A DNA stretch of 64,000 bases from Atrichornis clamosus (GCA_013400975.1 WBMZ01011686.1:124658-188657), one strand, 5' to 3'. Counted from the stretch's first letter, positions 37,476-50,889 are shown. Notes: generated from the sequence alone by a model not told the origin. Numbers and translations are program-made.

Positions 37476-38470
37476 GATGCCTGCTGATCCCAGGCACGAT
37501 CTCCTCTGATCTCAGATAGGTATTTTCTTCCGTTTGGGAAGGGGGAAGGGGGGAGGTGGAAAAGCAGACAGGAGGTATCGTAGCTAGATAGAGTTTAATG
37601 TCAATTTTCTGTCTCTCTAGCTCTTTAAAGTATTTGCTATAGAGAATAAATAAGTGATTTTTCAATTCGTGCACTCAAAAAGTTGATCTTGCATTTCCCC
37701 TCATCCATTCCACCCCACCCCAAAAAAGAGACAGACTTTTCCCCTCCTAGTGTAAATATGTAAACATAGAACAGATAAAGTGGAATAAAGAGTTAGAGAA
37801 ATTAAAAAATTAAAAATAAAATAAAACCACGTCATAGCATTCTGTGAAAATCCAGCTTTGAACTGTATGATTTCTGCCCCCTCCTCTGTTTTGTTCTGGT
37901 GCTTCACGTGCCTCCTAAGTCTTCTCCCCCTTTAATTATGCATCAGTCTATATGTACACGAAGGGCCAAACTTCCCGCTCCTTCCACAGGAAAGATTTTA
38001 CAATTTCCAGCAGAAATGAGCCAGCCATTAACCTAAACCCCAGTGCAGCAGCCCAGCACATCCTGCTGGCTGCATTTCCCTTCCACAAGGCTCGAAGGCT
38101 TTGAGAGGGGGAAACATCCCCTCCACTGGCAGTGCTAAACCAGTGCTAAATGCTTCTCCTGCCTTGCTCACGCCCGGTGAGAGATAAATGCCCCAAAGTA
38201 CACACGAGCCTGGAGCAGTGCACACCTGGAAGTGCAAAGACCAACACAACCTTAAAAAGGAACTCTTTTGGCCCCAAACTGCGTGGATAAAGACAAACAC
38301 AGCCATAATAATGGAACTCCATAGCCCCAAACTGCATGTCCTTCTATTGTTATGGTGAAGGGGCACAGCAGACCCACCTGCAGTCTCCCCCGGACAGGCT
38401 AAGTCTGTCAGAGCTCTTCAATGATCTTTCCATGCTGGATCAGCTCTGGACACCTTCTCCAAGAGGTGGT
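37476..38470. other. Upstream intergenic sequence with a small imperfect duplication
   Basis: No gene is seen. A ~26-bp segment at 38259-38286 (GGAACTC...GCCCCAAACTGC) recurs imperfectly at 38313-38338. The rest appears unique. Confidence 0.55.
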
Positions 38471-38622
38471 AGAATCATAAAATCCTGTAATGGTTTGGGT
38501 TAAAAGGGACCTTATAGATCATCTAGTTCCAATCCCCTAGCCATGGGACACCTTCCATTAGACCAGGTTGCTCACAGACCCATCCAACCTGGCCTTGAAC
38601 ACTTCCAGGGATGGAAGATGGA
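38471..38622 (-). mobile_element. CR1 LINE 3' fragment
   Basis: AGAATCATAAAATCCTGTAA, AATGGTTTGGGTTAAAAGGG, AGACCAGGTTGCTCACAGAC and GGCCTTGAACACTTCCAGGG identify a reverse-complement CR1 3' end of about 150 bp. Confidence 0.93.
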
Positions 38623-39598
38623 TAAAACATGCAGACCTGGAGAGCCCCAGGGAGCTCTGTTTGCTGTCTCTAAGCAGGAGTCTTGGTCATTCAGTAATTT
38701 GTGCTCCATGCCCTTCATCTTCTTCATCACCCCATCCCTGCTGACAACAGGGATCTTGGCAGAGAGTGTTGGGGCCAGCATCACCCCTGCTGTCAGGGGC
38801 ATCACTACAGGGTTTCCCAGAGTAAGGAGATCAGGTGCATCCTCTCAGCTTGAAAACTGCAGCCCAAGGCTGGGGCTTATCCAAGAAAACTTGTGAGTTC
38901 TGGGCATCAAAACACCCCATTCCCAAAGAATTTGCTGTGCTGATCATTTCCACCACCAGCAGCATGGCTGGGTCATCCTGAGGTGCATCACATGTTACAG
39001 GGATTTATTCTTTAAGCTTATTTCAAGTTGTAATTGAGGTCAAACTCCAAGCCTGTGCCTCTCTTTAGAGGCTGTGCAGCTGAGCAGGTACCAGCACCCT
39101 GACACCCTCTGTGCCTTTGCTTACCAGCCTGCTGACCTTGTTGGGAAAGTTTGCCAAGTATGTAGGTGCATGCTGTTGCAAGGTAACTGCAGAGCCTGAG
39201 GAAGTACAGCATTCCAATAAATCATGGTTCAGTTCCCCCCTGCCTCTATCAGACAAAAGCAAAAGCTATCTTGCTTCCCGTTTTACACAGGCATAATCTG
39301 TCTGCAAGGCTTTTCTGCATCAGACGTAGTCCAGTTAAGGCAAGATTTAATGCTGCTTGGGCCAGATTTAGGCCTGCAACAACATCCCCATGGCTCATTC
39401 CTCCCTGATCATAGAGCTGGGCAAGTCTCAGCAGGACTGGGCCCACCTCCATTTTTTTGCAAGGGGTTAAATGATGAAATTCCTTTGCTGTTTCTCTTGA
39501 GCATTTAAGTGACTTTATTCTCTCTCCCCCTTTTTTCAAAGGATCTTTCAAAACTGCTTAAAGCTTTTGTCACTCTATCGAGGGGATGAACTGGAGGA

Positions 39599-39822
39599 TC
39601 ATAGAATCATAGAATTCCAGAATCACTAAGATTAGAAAAAACCTCCAAGATCATAAAGTCCAACCTTTGACCGAACATCACCATGTCAACTAAATCATAG
39701 CACTTGGTGTCACATCCAATAATTTCTTGAACATTTCCAGGGGTGGTGACTCCACCACCTCCCTGGGCAACCCATTCCAATGCTTGACCCTCATTTCAAT
39801 GGAGAAAGTCTTGAATTTCTTA
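39599..39822 (-). mobile_element. CR1 LINE 3' fragment
   Basis: TCATAGAATCATAGAATTCC, ACCTCCAAGATCATAAAGTC, GGTGGTGACTCCACCACCTC and AACCCATTCCAATGCTTGAC form a reverse-complement CR1 3' end of about 220 bp. Confidence 0.94.
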
Positions 39823-42479
39823 GGTCTTTGCAGACCCTTCCAATTCAAACTCTAATGCATGGGACACTTAGTGGGGAACCAGTTTTAGTTAAGATGCATC
39901 AATAAAAGACCTTACATCCCTCACTGTGAATAATACAAGTGCAGCCATGCTGTTGGAGCCTATTGTCTGGCCTGGAGTAGATCAACAGGAATAGTTTATC
40001 TTGAAGGTGAGGAAGGCTGACATCTGGCTTGTACAACTCTAATTCAGTGCTACATTTTTGCTTTACCTATATAAGTGATCCGTGCAGCTTTACAGGAATT
40101 ATGATAAAGTTATAAAATAAGAATTGTATCTGGACTGAAAACATATGTTCTTTTTAATCTCATTACTTTAACTTAGTTTGGCCCCATTTAGATCAGCTGG
40201 ACCAAAACGTTATAAGAGCTGGTTTAGTTGCAGCAAAGTTTAATCACATTGCTTTACACCTTTTTCTCAGGGGACTGAGACAGCTATATAAGCCCTCTGC
40301 TACTCTGGGGTTGTATCTTTTACTTATCAAGTTGGCACTGGCTTTGCTGTTTGAATTAACAGGCAGCCCTGTCATTTAGCTGTCTAGCAAAGTCTGGGGC
40401 AATTTCACAGAAGATTTGTTAACCTGTAAATGGCAAGTGGCAGTTCTATGGGTTAAGGTGACCCTTCAGCACTGCTGTGAACGTTTCAGCTCCCCTAAAA
40501 CCACTCCTCAACAACAGAGCTGCCTTCAAGCCCCAGTGTGGAAGTCACAGGGTTATTGGTAATGATTAGCAAAGATCAGAAAGTCAGAAGGTCTAGTGAT
40601 TTAGTGTAGATCCAGGGCTTTTTTTTGCTCTTTCACTAATTAGGTTAGAACTGGTTAAATTTTTCACAAGATTTCCATCATTACCATCTCACAAATCCAA
40701 TCAGAGCAGGCTGGTGATGAGCCACAGTTTGAAAAGACACACTTGAAGGAAAAAAAAGTAAACCCAACTAGTTTGAATGCTTGGAAAGCTTGTTTAAATG
40801 TGTGTGTGGGTTTTGGTATTCAACCCCATTGGTTTCCCACTGATTTTACAAGCTTCTAGCCATGGCACAAAGATATGGGCTGGTGCTGTGAGCACTGTGG
40901 AGTGAAGATGTCACCTGAGGCACTTTATAGCAAAGTCTCTCAAGCCAAGAGCTCTGCTCCAGATGAAGTGCCTCTGACCTTTTGTTAATTAGCGAATTCA
41001 CCGGCAGCAGATCTGTTCCCAAGACTGCAGAGTATCTCCAGCTACCACACTCCGTGTGGATGCATCAGCTTCATCTTCATCACCACAGGTCAGGCATGGC
41101 AGTGCCTGGCACTGCTTCTTTGGGGATTAGCAAGTTCAAGGCTGGTGCAAGAATAGGTGAGAAAATCTGAAGGGCACGAAGGACTTGCAAATTTTTTAAT
41201 TAGCTCTGCAATTACCAATATCTTGGCCAATTAACTCTATTCTGTATTTCTCTGCAGGCTCACAGGAGGAAAAAAGGGATATGATGATCTATCGTGCTCT
41301 CCCTGCTCTCTTCCCCTGGCTAACCTGCCACTCCCACGTTTCTCCAGGGCCTCCTGCAATGCAGTGGTCTAACTTTGTGCAAACTTCTGAGTTTAAAACT
41401 TGACAGTCAGAAGAATGTTCTGCATTAACTGGTTTCCTCACCTGACCTGACTGATTTTTAAGGGTGTTTTATGCTTCCTTGGGTCTTGTCCTACTAAATT
41501 CTCTCCTGCATCCCTTCCTGACCTAAACCAAACAGATCTGTCTGTGCATTCTCACCCATAAGAAGCTCCCTGGAGTGGGGATTTTGAAGGTGACAACACT
41601 ACTGTGACGCTTTTCTCCCCACGTCTTGCTGTTAGACACACTCAGTCACTCTCCTTCCACCTACCAGCGCTGATGAGGGAATGAAGTTTCTGGCACTACT
41701 ACTGAACTGTAAATTGATTTCAGGCAAATCTTCTCACATTTTTCTTATCCTTTGTCTAATCTGTTTAGATTTTGAGTTTTCTGGGGCAGGGATTGTGTTG
41801 GTATTGGACTGAACATAGCAGAACCATATTAAGCTTAACTATCACTATGCTGTTCAAACCCAAATTTCCCTGGCCATCAAATTTTGGACCTTGCTTGGAC
41901 TGTGTTATGGTAAGAGCCAGTCTTTTGCAGTTAAAAAATATTTGGGACTTAAAGACATCCCCACAGTCACCATATTCTCAGGAGAGGACCTCAGTCAGAG
42001 ATAGAACAGCCTTGGGGTAGCTCCTCTCTGTTCTAGGGCTACCTGGATGGCCCTCCACATTGTCCTCAGAATAATAGAAATAATGACATTTTATCCTTTT
42101 CCCCTTCATCCTCTCTTCCCCTTCCTTTCTGGCAGCCCCATCCATCAGCCTCCCAGCCCACTGAAGTGCTCCCTGAGACCTCAAGTGGATTTGATATATT
42201 GAAAAGCAGAAGCAGCAAATTCAGGAGAAAAAAATAACAGTTTAGCAGTGACCCCAGGAGGGGTGGAAGTGTGCTGTGTGAAGCCTTTTTTGAGGCAGCC
42301 TGCTGAAGGGCAGGTGCTGAGGGTCAGCTTTGAGGCTGGTTGAGTGAGAGCAAGCCTCTCCCCAGCCATCACACACCATCAGTCAGCTGCCACCAGCACC
42401 ACCACCGTGGTGGTCCATGCCAGCAGTGGGGGGTTCCCTGCTTCAAGCTGCTGCCATGGATGTAATTAGTGTCACTGGG
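39823..42479. other. Intergenic sequence, nothing recognised
   Basis: No exon, RNA gene or mobile element could be supported. Open frames are all under about 85 codons and lack recognisable motifs. Confidence 0.5.
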
Positions 42480-42573
42480 CTTCCCTTCCCCTCCTCTCCC
42501 CTCCCCTCTCCTCCCCTCTCCTCTCCTCCTCTCCTCTCTCCTCTCTCCTCTTCCTTCTCTCTTCTCTCTCCCT
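42480..42573 (+). repeat. 94-nt uninterrupted pyrimidine (CT) tract
   Basis: Every base from 42480 to 42573 is C or T, mostly CTCCC and CTCT units. It is a homopurine-homopyrimidine simple repeat. An Arg/Glu/Gly-rich frame on the minus strand across it is an artefact of the tract. Confidence 0.95.
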
Positions 42574-43979
42574 AGACCAGAGCTGATGTCTGACAAAAGC
42601 TGTTTACCTCTCTCTATCACAGTGGGGAGAAGTGGACTTAGGTAAGCATTCAGCCTGGGATTAGCATAGCAGAAAAAAATCACTTCAGGCAATTTCTTTC
42701 TCCCTACCTACGATGTTTTCCGTAGAGATTTTTTCCTAAATTACATTTATTTTAGGTTGAGCAGTACAGCAGGAGGTTAAACAAAGAGAAACCTCATCTC
42801 TACCTCTTCTGCATCTCGAAATGGCTTTTGCCTCTGCAGATGGTGGACTGCTGGGAATGTAAAAGGGCTGCAATCAGGAAATCAAGCAGCACCGAGGGCA
42901 CCAATACTGTGACCAATTAGCCGTGTGTGCATGTACTCAGTGCAGTCATTACAGGGACAAATCTGTTTTGTTCACCTCTGAATAATGCTTGGGATATAAT
43001 CTGCAATTCCTTTAAAAGCAGAGAAACTTCCCCAAGTTAGATGGGTCCAAATGTCATGTTTCCAATGGGCGGGAGAGGTTCGTGTCTAAAAACATGCTGG
43101 TTGGAACCTGTAGGTTTTCAGCTTCCCCCTTTCCAGCCCAAATTGCCAAGCTGGCTTTATCGTTGAAATGAACACACGTCTGATTCATAAAACATTCATG
43201 CAGAGTTTTTACTCTCTTGGAAAGAAGGGAGCAGGCTGCTTCCAGGAAGGGAATGTGCTTTTTTGCTTCATGTGATCTTTCTGCCTCCGCTCAAAAATAA
43301 GCAGAAGGCTGATGCTGCCTCCACATTCCAGGAGCAGGCAGACAGGAGGAGGACCAAGGTGGTAAGCAAAGGGATGTCACCGTTTTCATACTGTGTCTCC
43401 TTGCTGAGCCTATTCTCAGCAGAGCCTTGTGCCAAAGCACTGCAATGAGAGCCGGCAGCACCATTTCCAAACCTGCTGCTCAGAGTGGCAAAAGTGGAGT
43501 GGATCATTCAAGTAAAGCCCTTATCTCATGTGTAAAACAGGAATGAGGAATGTTTCCTTTATTCTGTCTATTTATATTGCTGATCTTCAAGGCAGGGAGC
43601 AGCTCCTCTCGTGTTTGAGAGATGTGGGTCCATGACACAGCTAAACCGACTTACTGACTGTCACCAAGAAAGGGCTTGCTCTAACCTGACAGCGAGCCTG
43701 TTAAAGAAGAAAATGCATAGGAAACTCTTCTGCTCTTTTTTCCTCCTTTGCATTATTCTCTCTGCTGGCTGACCTCCCCCAGCTTGTTATGGGGGCAGCT
43801 TGACTTTCCACAGGTGACAAGTTATGGGAGAAATGCTGGCAGCAGTAGGTTACTTTGCTCCTTTTGCAGGAATTGGAGGTTTTATTTGCACTGCCAAATC
43901 ATCCTCTTGGTTTAAAGGTGTCTGGATGTGGTGGTAAAACAAGTGAGGAATGTAGGCACCCTAACCAGGTGTCATTGTT

Positions 43980-44720
43980 TTGCAAGGCCTGGTTTTTGGT
44001 AGCAGGGGGTGCTACTTCTGTGAGAAGCTGCCAGAAGCCCCCACCATCATGTCCTGCAGGGCCAATGTCTGGCTGGCTGCAAAGATGGACGTGCCGTGGG
44101 CCAGGACTGGGCCAGTTGGAAGTAGCAGTAACGCCTCTGTGATAACAGATTTAAGAAGGAATTCAAAACAATCCTGGTGGCACAGTTTTAATTCCAGCCA
44201 GGGAAGAGGGGGTGAGTGAGATGTGAGTAGAAAACAACATGGAGACACCAAGGTCAGTTCAGAAGGAGTGGGAGGAGGTGCTACAGGAGCCGGAGCTGAG
44301 ATTCCTGTGCAGCTGGTGGTGAGACCATGGTGAGACAGGCTGTCCCCGCTGCAGCCCATGGAGGCCCACGGGAGTGCACAGACCCACCTGAAGTCGTGGA
44401 GGAGCCCACGGCAGAGCCAGAGCAGGTGGATACTTGAGAAGAACTGCACCCTGTGGGGGAGTGACCCACGCCACAGCAGTCTGAGGGGGGCTGCTGCCCG
44501 TGGGATGGACTCACATTGCAGCAGTTCGCAGAGAGCTGTTGCTCGTGAGATGGACTCACGTCGGAGGAGTTCCTGAGAACTGTCTCCCAGAAGGGACCCC
44601 ACAGAACAGCAGGGGAAGATGACTCCAATTCTGCAGCAGGAAGAAGCCACAGATGATGAACTGACCAAAAAACCCCCATTCTCTGTTTCCCTGTGCTGTT
44701 TCAGGTAAATTTTGCACCTA
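43980..44720 (+). mobile_element. LTR-type interspersed repeat fragment (ERVL-like, passerine type)
   Basis: The stretch contains signatures I recognise from a dispersed songbird repeat: GTCCTGCAGGGCCA, then CCTCTGTGATAACAGATTTA, GTGAGACAGGCTGTCCCCGC and CAGCCCATGGAGGCCCACGG. A degenerate ~55-bp internal repeat follows (ATGGACTCAC...GCAG.AGTTC...CTG), and then a GATGAACTGACC block followed by CCCCCATTCTCTGTTTCCCT. The downstream part that normally holds the polyadenylation signal is missing, so it is truncated. No retroviral gene is present. The assignment to ERVL-type LTRs is from memory and less sure than the call that it is an interspersed repeat. A 218-codon open frame on the opposite strand is a by-product of this repeat. 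Confidence 0.6.
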
Positions 44721-47700
44721 CATACAATGCAAGAGACTTCTTGGCAGCTGACCAGTGGGAGAAAGGGGTCAGAGCAGGTCTGTTGATGGGCTGGTAGCTC
44801 AGCTCAGGGGCTGGAAATCTTCCTGCTCTAATGGACTTTATGCCAAGATTTTCTTGTGGTCAAAAGCCATCAGACACATACTGAGTACCTTGGGCTGTCA
44901 GAGGTGGGTGGATGAGAGCTCTGGGGAGTGGCTGCAGTGATTCTCCAGAGCAAAGGGGACAAGCAGGTGCCTGTGTCTCAGTCCCTCTCCACCATGGAAC
45001 TCCTGTTACTGATCCAGCCACACCAGCACAGCCCTGCATCCCTCCTGGGCTCCCTGTGAAGGGTTTACAGATTACACCTGACCCCTGCCTGGGATGTCTG
45101 AGCTTGTGCTGGGCAAATGTGCTCCTATGATCTCTGCAGCACATACCCCAGTGCTTTCCAAGAGATCCTTGCAGGCTTTGTAGCGCTCAGCAGAGCTCTT
45201 GCTGCAGGTAATGCAGCTGTTGATGTACCTGTGCTGATGTAAGTGGTTTGTGTATGGCATGAGCTGCAGTCCCAGCCCTGCAGACACACCATGGTAGGCA
45301 TTCATGGTGTGCTCAGGCTGATTGGAAACTCTCCAGCCATCTGTGCCTCCTCTGTCTCCCCAATGTCTGGCTCATTCCTTCTCTGAGAGGGCGCTGACAT
45401 CTCTCAGGAGGAAGCTCTGCTATTTTGCAGTGGCCTTTTGTGAAATTCAGGTGTAATGTACCGTGGGGGATCTCTGGCTGCTGAATGCTGTTGTGTGGTG
45501 CTGTGCTCTGCACTGTGCTGCAACCAACTGAGGCAGCCCTATGAAGCTTTTAAGGGTCAGGGCTCCCTTTCCTTGCTCACTGTTCTCCCACAGTGGCACA
45601 TTTATGTAAAATGAGCCTGGCTGAACACTTGGCACCATCTCAGAGCTCTCTGGGTTTGCTCCCAGTGTCTGCCATTAAACAGCAGGAATCCCTGTGGGTT
45701 ATTCTCCTTAGTTTAGAAGCACTTGAGACCACACTGTCTTCATGACAGTGTATTTTGCACTGGTGATACCTCCAGAGATTTAGTGGGCAAAACTCCTAAG
45801 ATTTTGCAATTCTGTTCAACAAAACAAATGTGATGTAGACGACAACTATGGTGAATAAATGTGGATCCATTCCCAGTGAACTATTATTGACTGAGCTTAG
45901 CCCCAACATAGGGGTTTTTTTTTTGTCTTCAGGAGATATTTGGTAGTAGCCAGATACAGGTTGTTGTTGGAGCAAATGTCTAGGAAGTGGTCAGGAGGAT
46001 TTGTTCTCTTTCTTGTCTCTCTGATTCGCACTCTGCAGGCATCAGACCTGATTATTTGGGTTGCACTGGGATGAGCTTTACATTTTCTGATATGCAGAGA
46101 GCACATAATTTCTCCTTCTTGCCTGTCGTGGTGGATTTTGGGCAGAGGCCTCTGTGTCCTCCTCTCTCCAGAGAGGATCCAGTGTGGAGATGAACAGACA
46201 TGTCAAAACAAGTGGGTTTATTTCACAAATGAAGCAAAACATTAGAGAACCTAGAAGACAACAAGCAGCTGATGAGCATCTGTAATTTTCACTTCAGACT
46301 GCTTTGATGGATTTTGCTCATCACTGGCAAGAGCAGAACAGGCCCCAGTTTGCCTGCAGGTGATCTGGAGACACAGCCTGATCTCAGTAGACATCATCCA
46401 GTAGAACCTTTTCTTGGAAAAGCTTTTCCCAAAGTCCTGGCCCCACTATGCTCATCTGAGCCCCGTGACCATATGCTGCCCTGGCTGTTGCCACGGTCCC
46501 AGGTGGGAAGCCTTCCTTTTGTCACAGACTGCTGTCTTTTTCCACCTGGGCACCCCAGCAGTGAGAGCACAGAGCTGCAGGAATCCCCCCGTAGTCACGC
46601 CCTCCAGAGCAACTCCTCTGTGAAGCATAGCCAGGCTCCCACACTCAGTCCTGAGCCCACCAGCCTTCATCACCATCATCAGCTGAGCTGAGAAACCCAC
46701 ACAGCAGGTGCTGTTCAGGTGAACAATAGCAATGAAACCAGATGGCTTCCACGAGCATTTCAGTCCTTGCTGTACTCCCTGCAGGTCTATTGGCCATGCC
46801 TCAGCCCTACCTGAGAAGGGAAAGGGCTGGAGTCCTGGAAAATGTTATGACTTTCCCTCTGTCATGGGTGACAGCCCTATCCTCTGTTTGGAAATGAACA
46901 CCAAGAATAAGAGGCTTCATTTCAGCCTGTCACTGTTACCCTGTTTGAAATCCTCCAGGGGTTTTTAGTCCTTCCTGTAGCTCATTTTCAGAGCTTCATC
47001 CACTTTCAAAATGGTCATTGAGATCATTTTGCTATGTTAGTTACTGGTTAAATAATAAAATAATACTTGCCAGTTAAAACCATTCTTTAAACACCTGAAT
47101 AATGGCGTGGTGCTTACATACATTTATCCTCTCTCTTAGGTGTCTCGAGCACTTTTTTTACTAGGTAGGAAGTACAGCTTAGGTTGCCACCATTTCAATA
47201 CCTCTTTCAATTTCACTGAGATAATTTTGCACTATGTTTGGATTATTGGTGAAAAAAAAAAAGGAAAAGAGAAATAAATAGAAAAACAGAAATAAGCTTA
47301 CTTTATAGGTTTTCTCAGAGAAGGAGCTGTCAAACTCTTCAGAAATCTGTCCTCGTGAGATTTCCCAACTTTTTTGACCAGGTTCTGTTAACAGTCCTTT
47401 TCCAAAGTTGCACTGAGGTAAGGAGGGCTGGAAAGCAGTCCATTGGGAAATCATACGAGAGTGGGTTCATGTGACAGATCTTTCTGTGACTTGTCATGCC
47501 GTGAATAGCAGAGCAACAGCCTTTCAGCACTCAACCATGTCACTGCCTGCCTTGCTTTTGATGGAACTGGGGTGAGTGCGTGCTTGTGGAAATGAGGAAA
47601 AACTTAACCAGTGCTTTTTATTTCCGTAGAAGGTCTGGTTTGTGTTCTCATTCAATGTTTGCATAATAAATTGAATTGCCCCCCTGTTACGGTGGCCCCT

Positions 47701-48087
47701 GCTCTGTGCTGGCATGTAGGGTTTGCATCTAGCAGTGCTTTGAAGACTGCAGTGGAAATGTGTTCCTGTCACACCAGAGGCCCAGGAAAACTCAGCAGCT
47801 CCAGCCTCCTGCAGGCTAAAGGTGCAAGTGGAAGTAGGGAACCAGAAGGGAAAGGGTTGTCCAGCTGACATGTGAGGTTCTGGGGTTGCCAGAAATAGCA
47901 GCCCTTGGCTCGTAACCACTGGTTATCTCCTGCTCGGATAAATGCCTTCGAGTCATGTGCTGTGCCTAAAGCACGGAGCTCCAAATGCAAGCCAGGGGCC
48001 AGAATAGCTGTTTATGGGATTTTCCTGCCACTCTGCAGTATTAGGGAAGGACTGAGTGTAAGGTGCTAAACCTGACAGACACAGATC
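44721..48087. other. Intergenic sequence, nothing recognised
   Basis: No exon, RNA gene or mobile element could be supported. An A-rich patch lies at about 47252-47295. Confidence 0.5.
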
Positions 48088-48582
48088 TGCTGGAGCAAGT
48101 TCAGAGGAGGCCATGCAGGTGACTGGAGGGATGGAGCACATCTGCTGCAAGGAAAGGCTGAGAGAGTTGGGACTGTTCAGCCTGGAGAAGAAAAGGCTCT
48201 GGAGTGACCATATTGTGAGCATTCAGTACTGGAAGGGACTAGAACAGAGATGGAGAGGGACTTTTAATACAGGCAAGTAGTGACAGGGCAAGGGGGAATG
48301 GCTTGAAACTGAAAGAGGGCAGGTTCGGATTGGATATTAGCAAGGATTTCTTGGCTGTGAGGGAGGTGAGGCCCTGGCACAGGTTGCCCAGAGAAGGTGT
48401 GGCTGTCCCATTCCTGGGAGTGTTCAAGGCCAGGCNGTCCCATTCCGTGTTCAAGGCCAGGCTGGATGGGGCTTTGACCAACCTGGTCTCGTGGAAGGTG
48501 TCCCTGTCCATGTCAGGGAGGGTGGAACTAGATGGTCTTTAAGGTCCCTTCCAACCCAAACCATGCTTGATTCTGTGATCTC
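48088..48582 (+). mobile_element. CR1 LINE 3' end, with an ambiguous base
   Basis: GGAGCAAGTTCAGAGGAGGC, GGACTGTTCAGCCTGGAGAA, GGCACAGGTTGCCCAGAGAA and GATGGTCTTTAAGGTCCCTT lead to the terminal TTGATTCTGTGATC. This is a sense CR1 3' region of about 495 bp, among the longest copies in the window. It contains an N at 48436 with a short direct repeat of flanking element sequence on both sides. Confidence 0.95.
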
Positions 48583-50489
48583 TGTGAAAACTGTTCTCTG
48601 GGTGCCACTTAAGCAGGACAAGAAACCCTCAGGGCTCAGGCCAGGGTTCCCCTGCTTCTCTCTATTACAGCAGAGATGTTTGCCTGGAAATGTCCTTTGG
48701 AAAAGTACATTTCCTCTCCCAACCCAGCTATATCAAAGACTGTAAAGACATAAGAAATGAAAACCTGATGACACAGGGACCTCTCCTTCATCTCTTTCAT
48801 CCCTTCTCAGCTCTTTCATCCTCCTGTTGTTGTCTCTCCCTGTTGAGACCATCCCCGTTGGCTGGGCTTGAATTTGTGAGTTGCATTACACAGTTCACAC
48901 CAGCTGTTGCCATTCTGTCCCAAAAGGCTAAATCAAAGTCTGTGACTGAATTTCTTTGGCTGGCAAGTCCCTTTGTTCCCAGCCAACACAAATCAGTTTG
49001 GGAACCAACAGGTTGGCAAATTTGGGGGTTTGAGAAGAGTGAGTTCAAAATGGGCTTGAACGCAAAAGGATGTGACAATACGGCTATGAGATCTTCTCAG
49101 GTGCACAACCACATCCCACTTCTTCTTCCTTCTAGAGTGTAGAAACCACACTTGCATCTGAGCAGGACGGATCTGATGGGGCAAGCAATTTCCCACAACC
49201 ATGAGCTTACTTCTCACAACAGGCAGCTGCTTACAGCTGCTGTTTCCCACTGTGGATACACACAGCTTTGCTGTTAAGATGCAGGGGGAAAACTTGAGCT
49301 TTCAAACCCTAACAAGCTATTTTCCTCTCCTTCTCTCTCCCTTCACACAGCTGACCTCCGTGTCCGGCCGTGAAGGCATTTTCTGGTTTACGAGTAGTGG
49401 TGAGCAGGGTGCCAGCAGGTGAAATCCCAGCCTCTCCTGCCTCTCTGTAATTAGCAGCCCCAAATACGGAGCACTGTCTGACCCTGTGACATTTTTTCCT
49501 AAGGCTTTTATTAATTTGACACTGGTTTTCATAGCAACTCACCAGGGAGCTGTAACAAACACTCAGCTGTACCTGACAGAAAACGGGGGGTTTATCTGCT
49601 CAAAAGGTTACGCCGAGCGTCAGAGGCCAACTGCGGTTTGGATCCTGGGGAACGCTCCAACTGTTTGATGGAAAAAACATGGAGCATTAAAGTGGGAATA
49701 TTACAGTTTAAAAGCAGGGTTTGTGTCACCTTGAGCTACTGAGCTCTGTTATCGTCGTCTGTGAGAACTCCCACTCTCTGTGGAGCAGGGAGGTAGGGGA
49801 TTTGTAACACCCCCAATGTCACTGTTCCTGAGGGGACACTGCCTTGTCACCTCCAAACTAATTTAAAATAAAGGTTTTGTTGTTTCATTCGTTAGCTGAT
49901 GGAGAATTTGTTCATTTTCTGAAGTGGGCTTTTCTGTTGTTTCTACAATAAAACTGTTTTCAGTCCTCTTGTGATCCCTCTGCTCCTGCTCTTTCATTTC
50001 TGGTGGGAGCACACTGTTACACAGTAATTCTTGGGCACCTCAAATTGTCTGCTGTTTTGGGCCAGACACTGTGATGAGGGCCACAGTGTGTGTAAGTTTT
50101 GGGTATTGTTTTTGTTTGAAGGACTGAAAGTTTTGGATATATGTGGTGTTTTGTCTCAGGGTCCTTTACCCTAATACCGTTTGATGGCAGAGTTCACCCA
50201 GCGTATGATATACCTGGACAGGGGTGTGTCCTTTCATCCTTTCCTTGACAAACTTGAAGTGCTTTGTTGGAAGATACTTCTTCATTCATATGGAGTATCT
50301 TGAGTTTAACCCTAATTCCATTCCCGATCTGGTTGCTATGGCCAATGACTCCATCCTCTCTGTATTGATATGTCATTCTTCAGTAATTTACAGTCTATTC
50401 TGCCTTTTCACCTGTTTTTGCCCAGCTTGCAAGCACCTCCTGGAGTGTGGAAGGGTGTGGTGTTCAACACAAAGGCATCAGTCCATGCT

Positions 50490-50594
50490 CTCTGGTAGCT
50501 CAGAACATGGTTTAGGGGTACCACGGTGGGTTAACAGTTGGACTCAGTGATCTCAGAGATCTTTTCCAACCTTAATGATCCTGTGATCATAGAA
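50490..50594 (+). mobile_element. Short CR1 3' end
   Basis: GGTAGCTCAGAACATGGTTT, GTTGGACTCAGTGATCTCAG and TTTTCCAACCTTAATGATCC, ending in TGTGATCATAGAA, is a sense CR1 3' terminus of about 105 bp. Confidence 0.85.
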
Positions 50595-50889
50595 CATTAA
50601 CCAACTTGTTTCACGTATTCTTGCAAGGCTCATTTCTCCAAACCACCTGCTGAAGGTGTCTTTAAGGTAACCATTGTGTTACTGTCATTTTCACCCATTA
50701 TTGGCCCACACCTTGGTTCTTCTGCCTTGGAATTTCTGTTCCAGCATAAATGAAAATCTCTAATTCTCTTAGTGTTGGGCATTGCTCTGTGATGCTTATC
50801 CTATGAGTCTTTTGTAAAATCTGGATTTTTTCTTAAAAGATTTAGATGCACTGGACATTTGAGTGACTGACCAGCCAGCTGTCAGTGTA

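Noticed and set aside
42369..42692. Arg/Glu/Gly-rich frame on the minus strand
   Set aside because: It is produced by the 94-nt pyrimidine tract read on the opposite strand.
44012..44668. 218-codon open frame on the minus strand
   Set aside because: It lies wholly inside the LTR-type repeat and runs antisense to it. The Ser/Leu/Cys-rich sequence reflects the repeat's composition.
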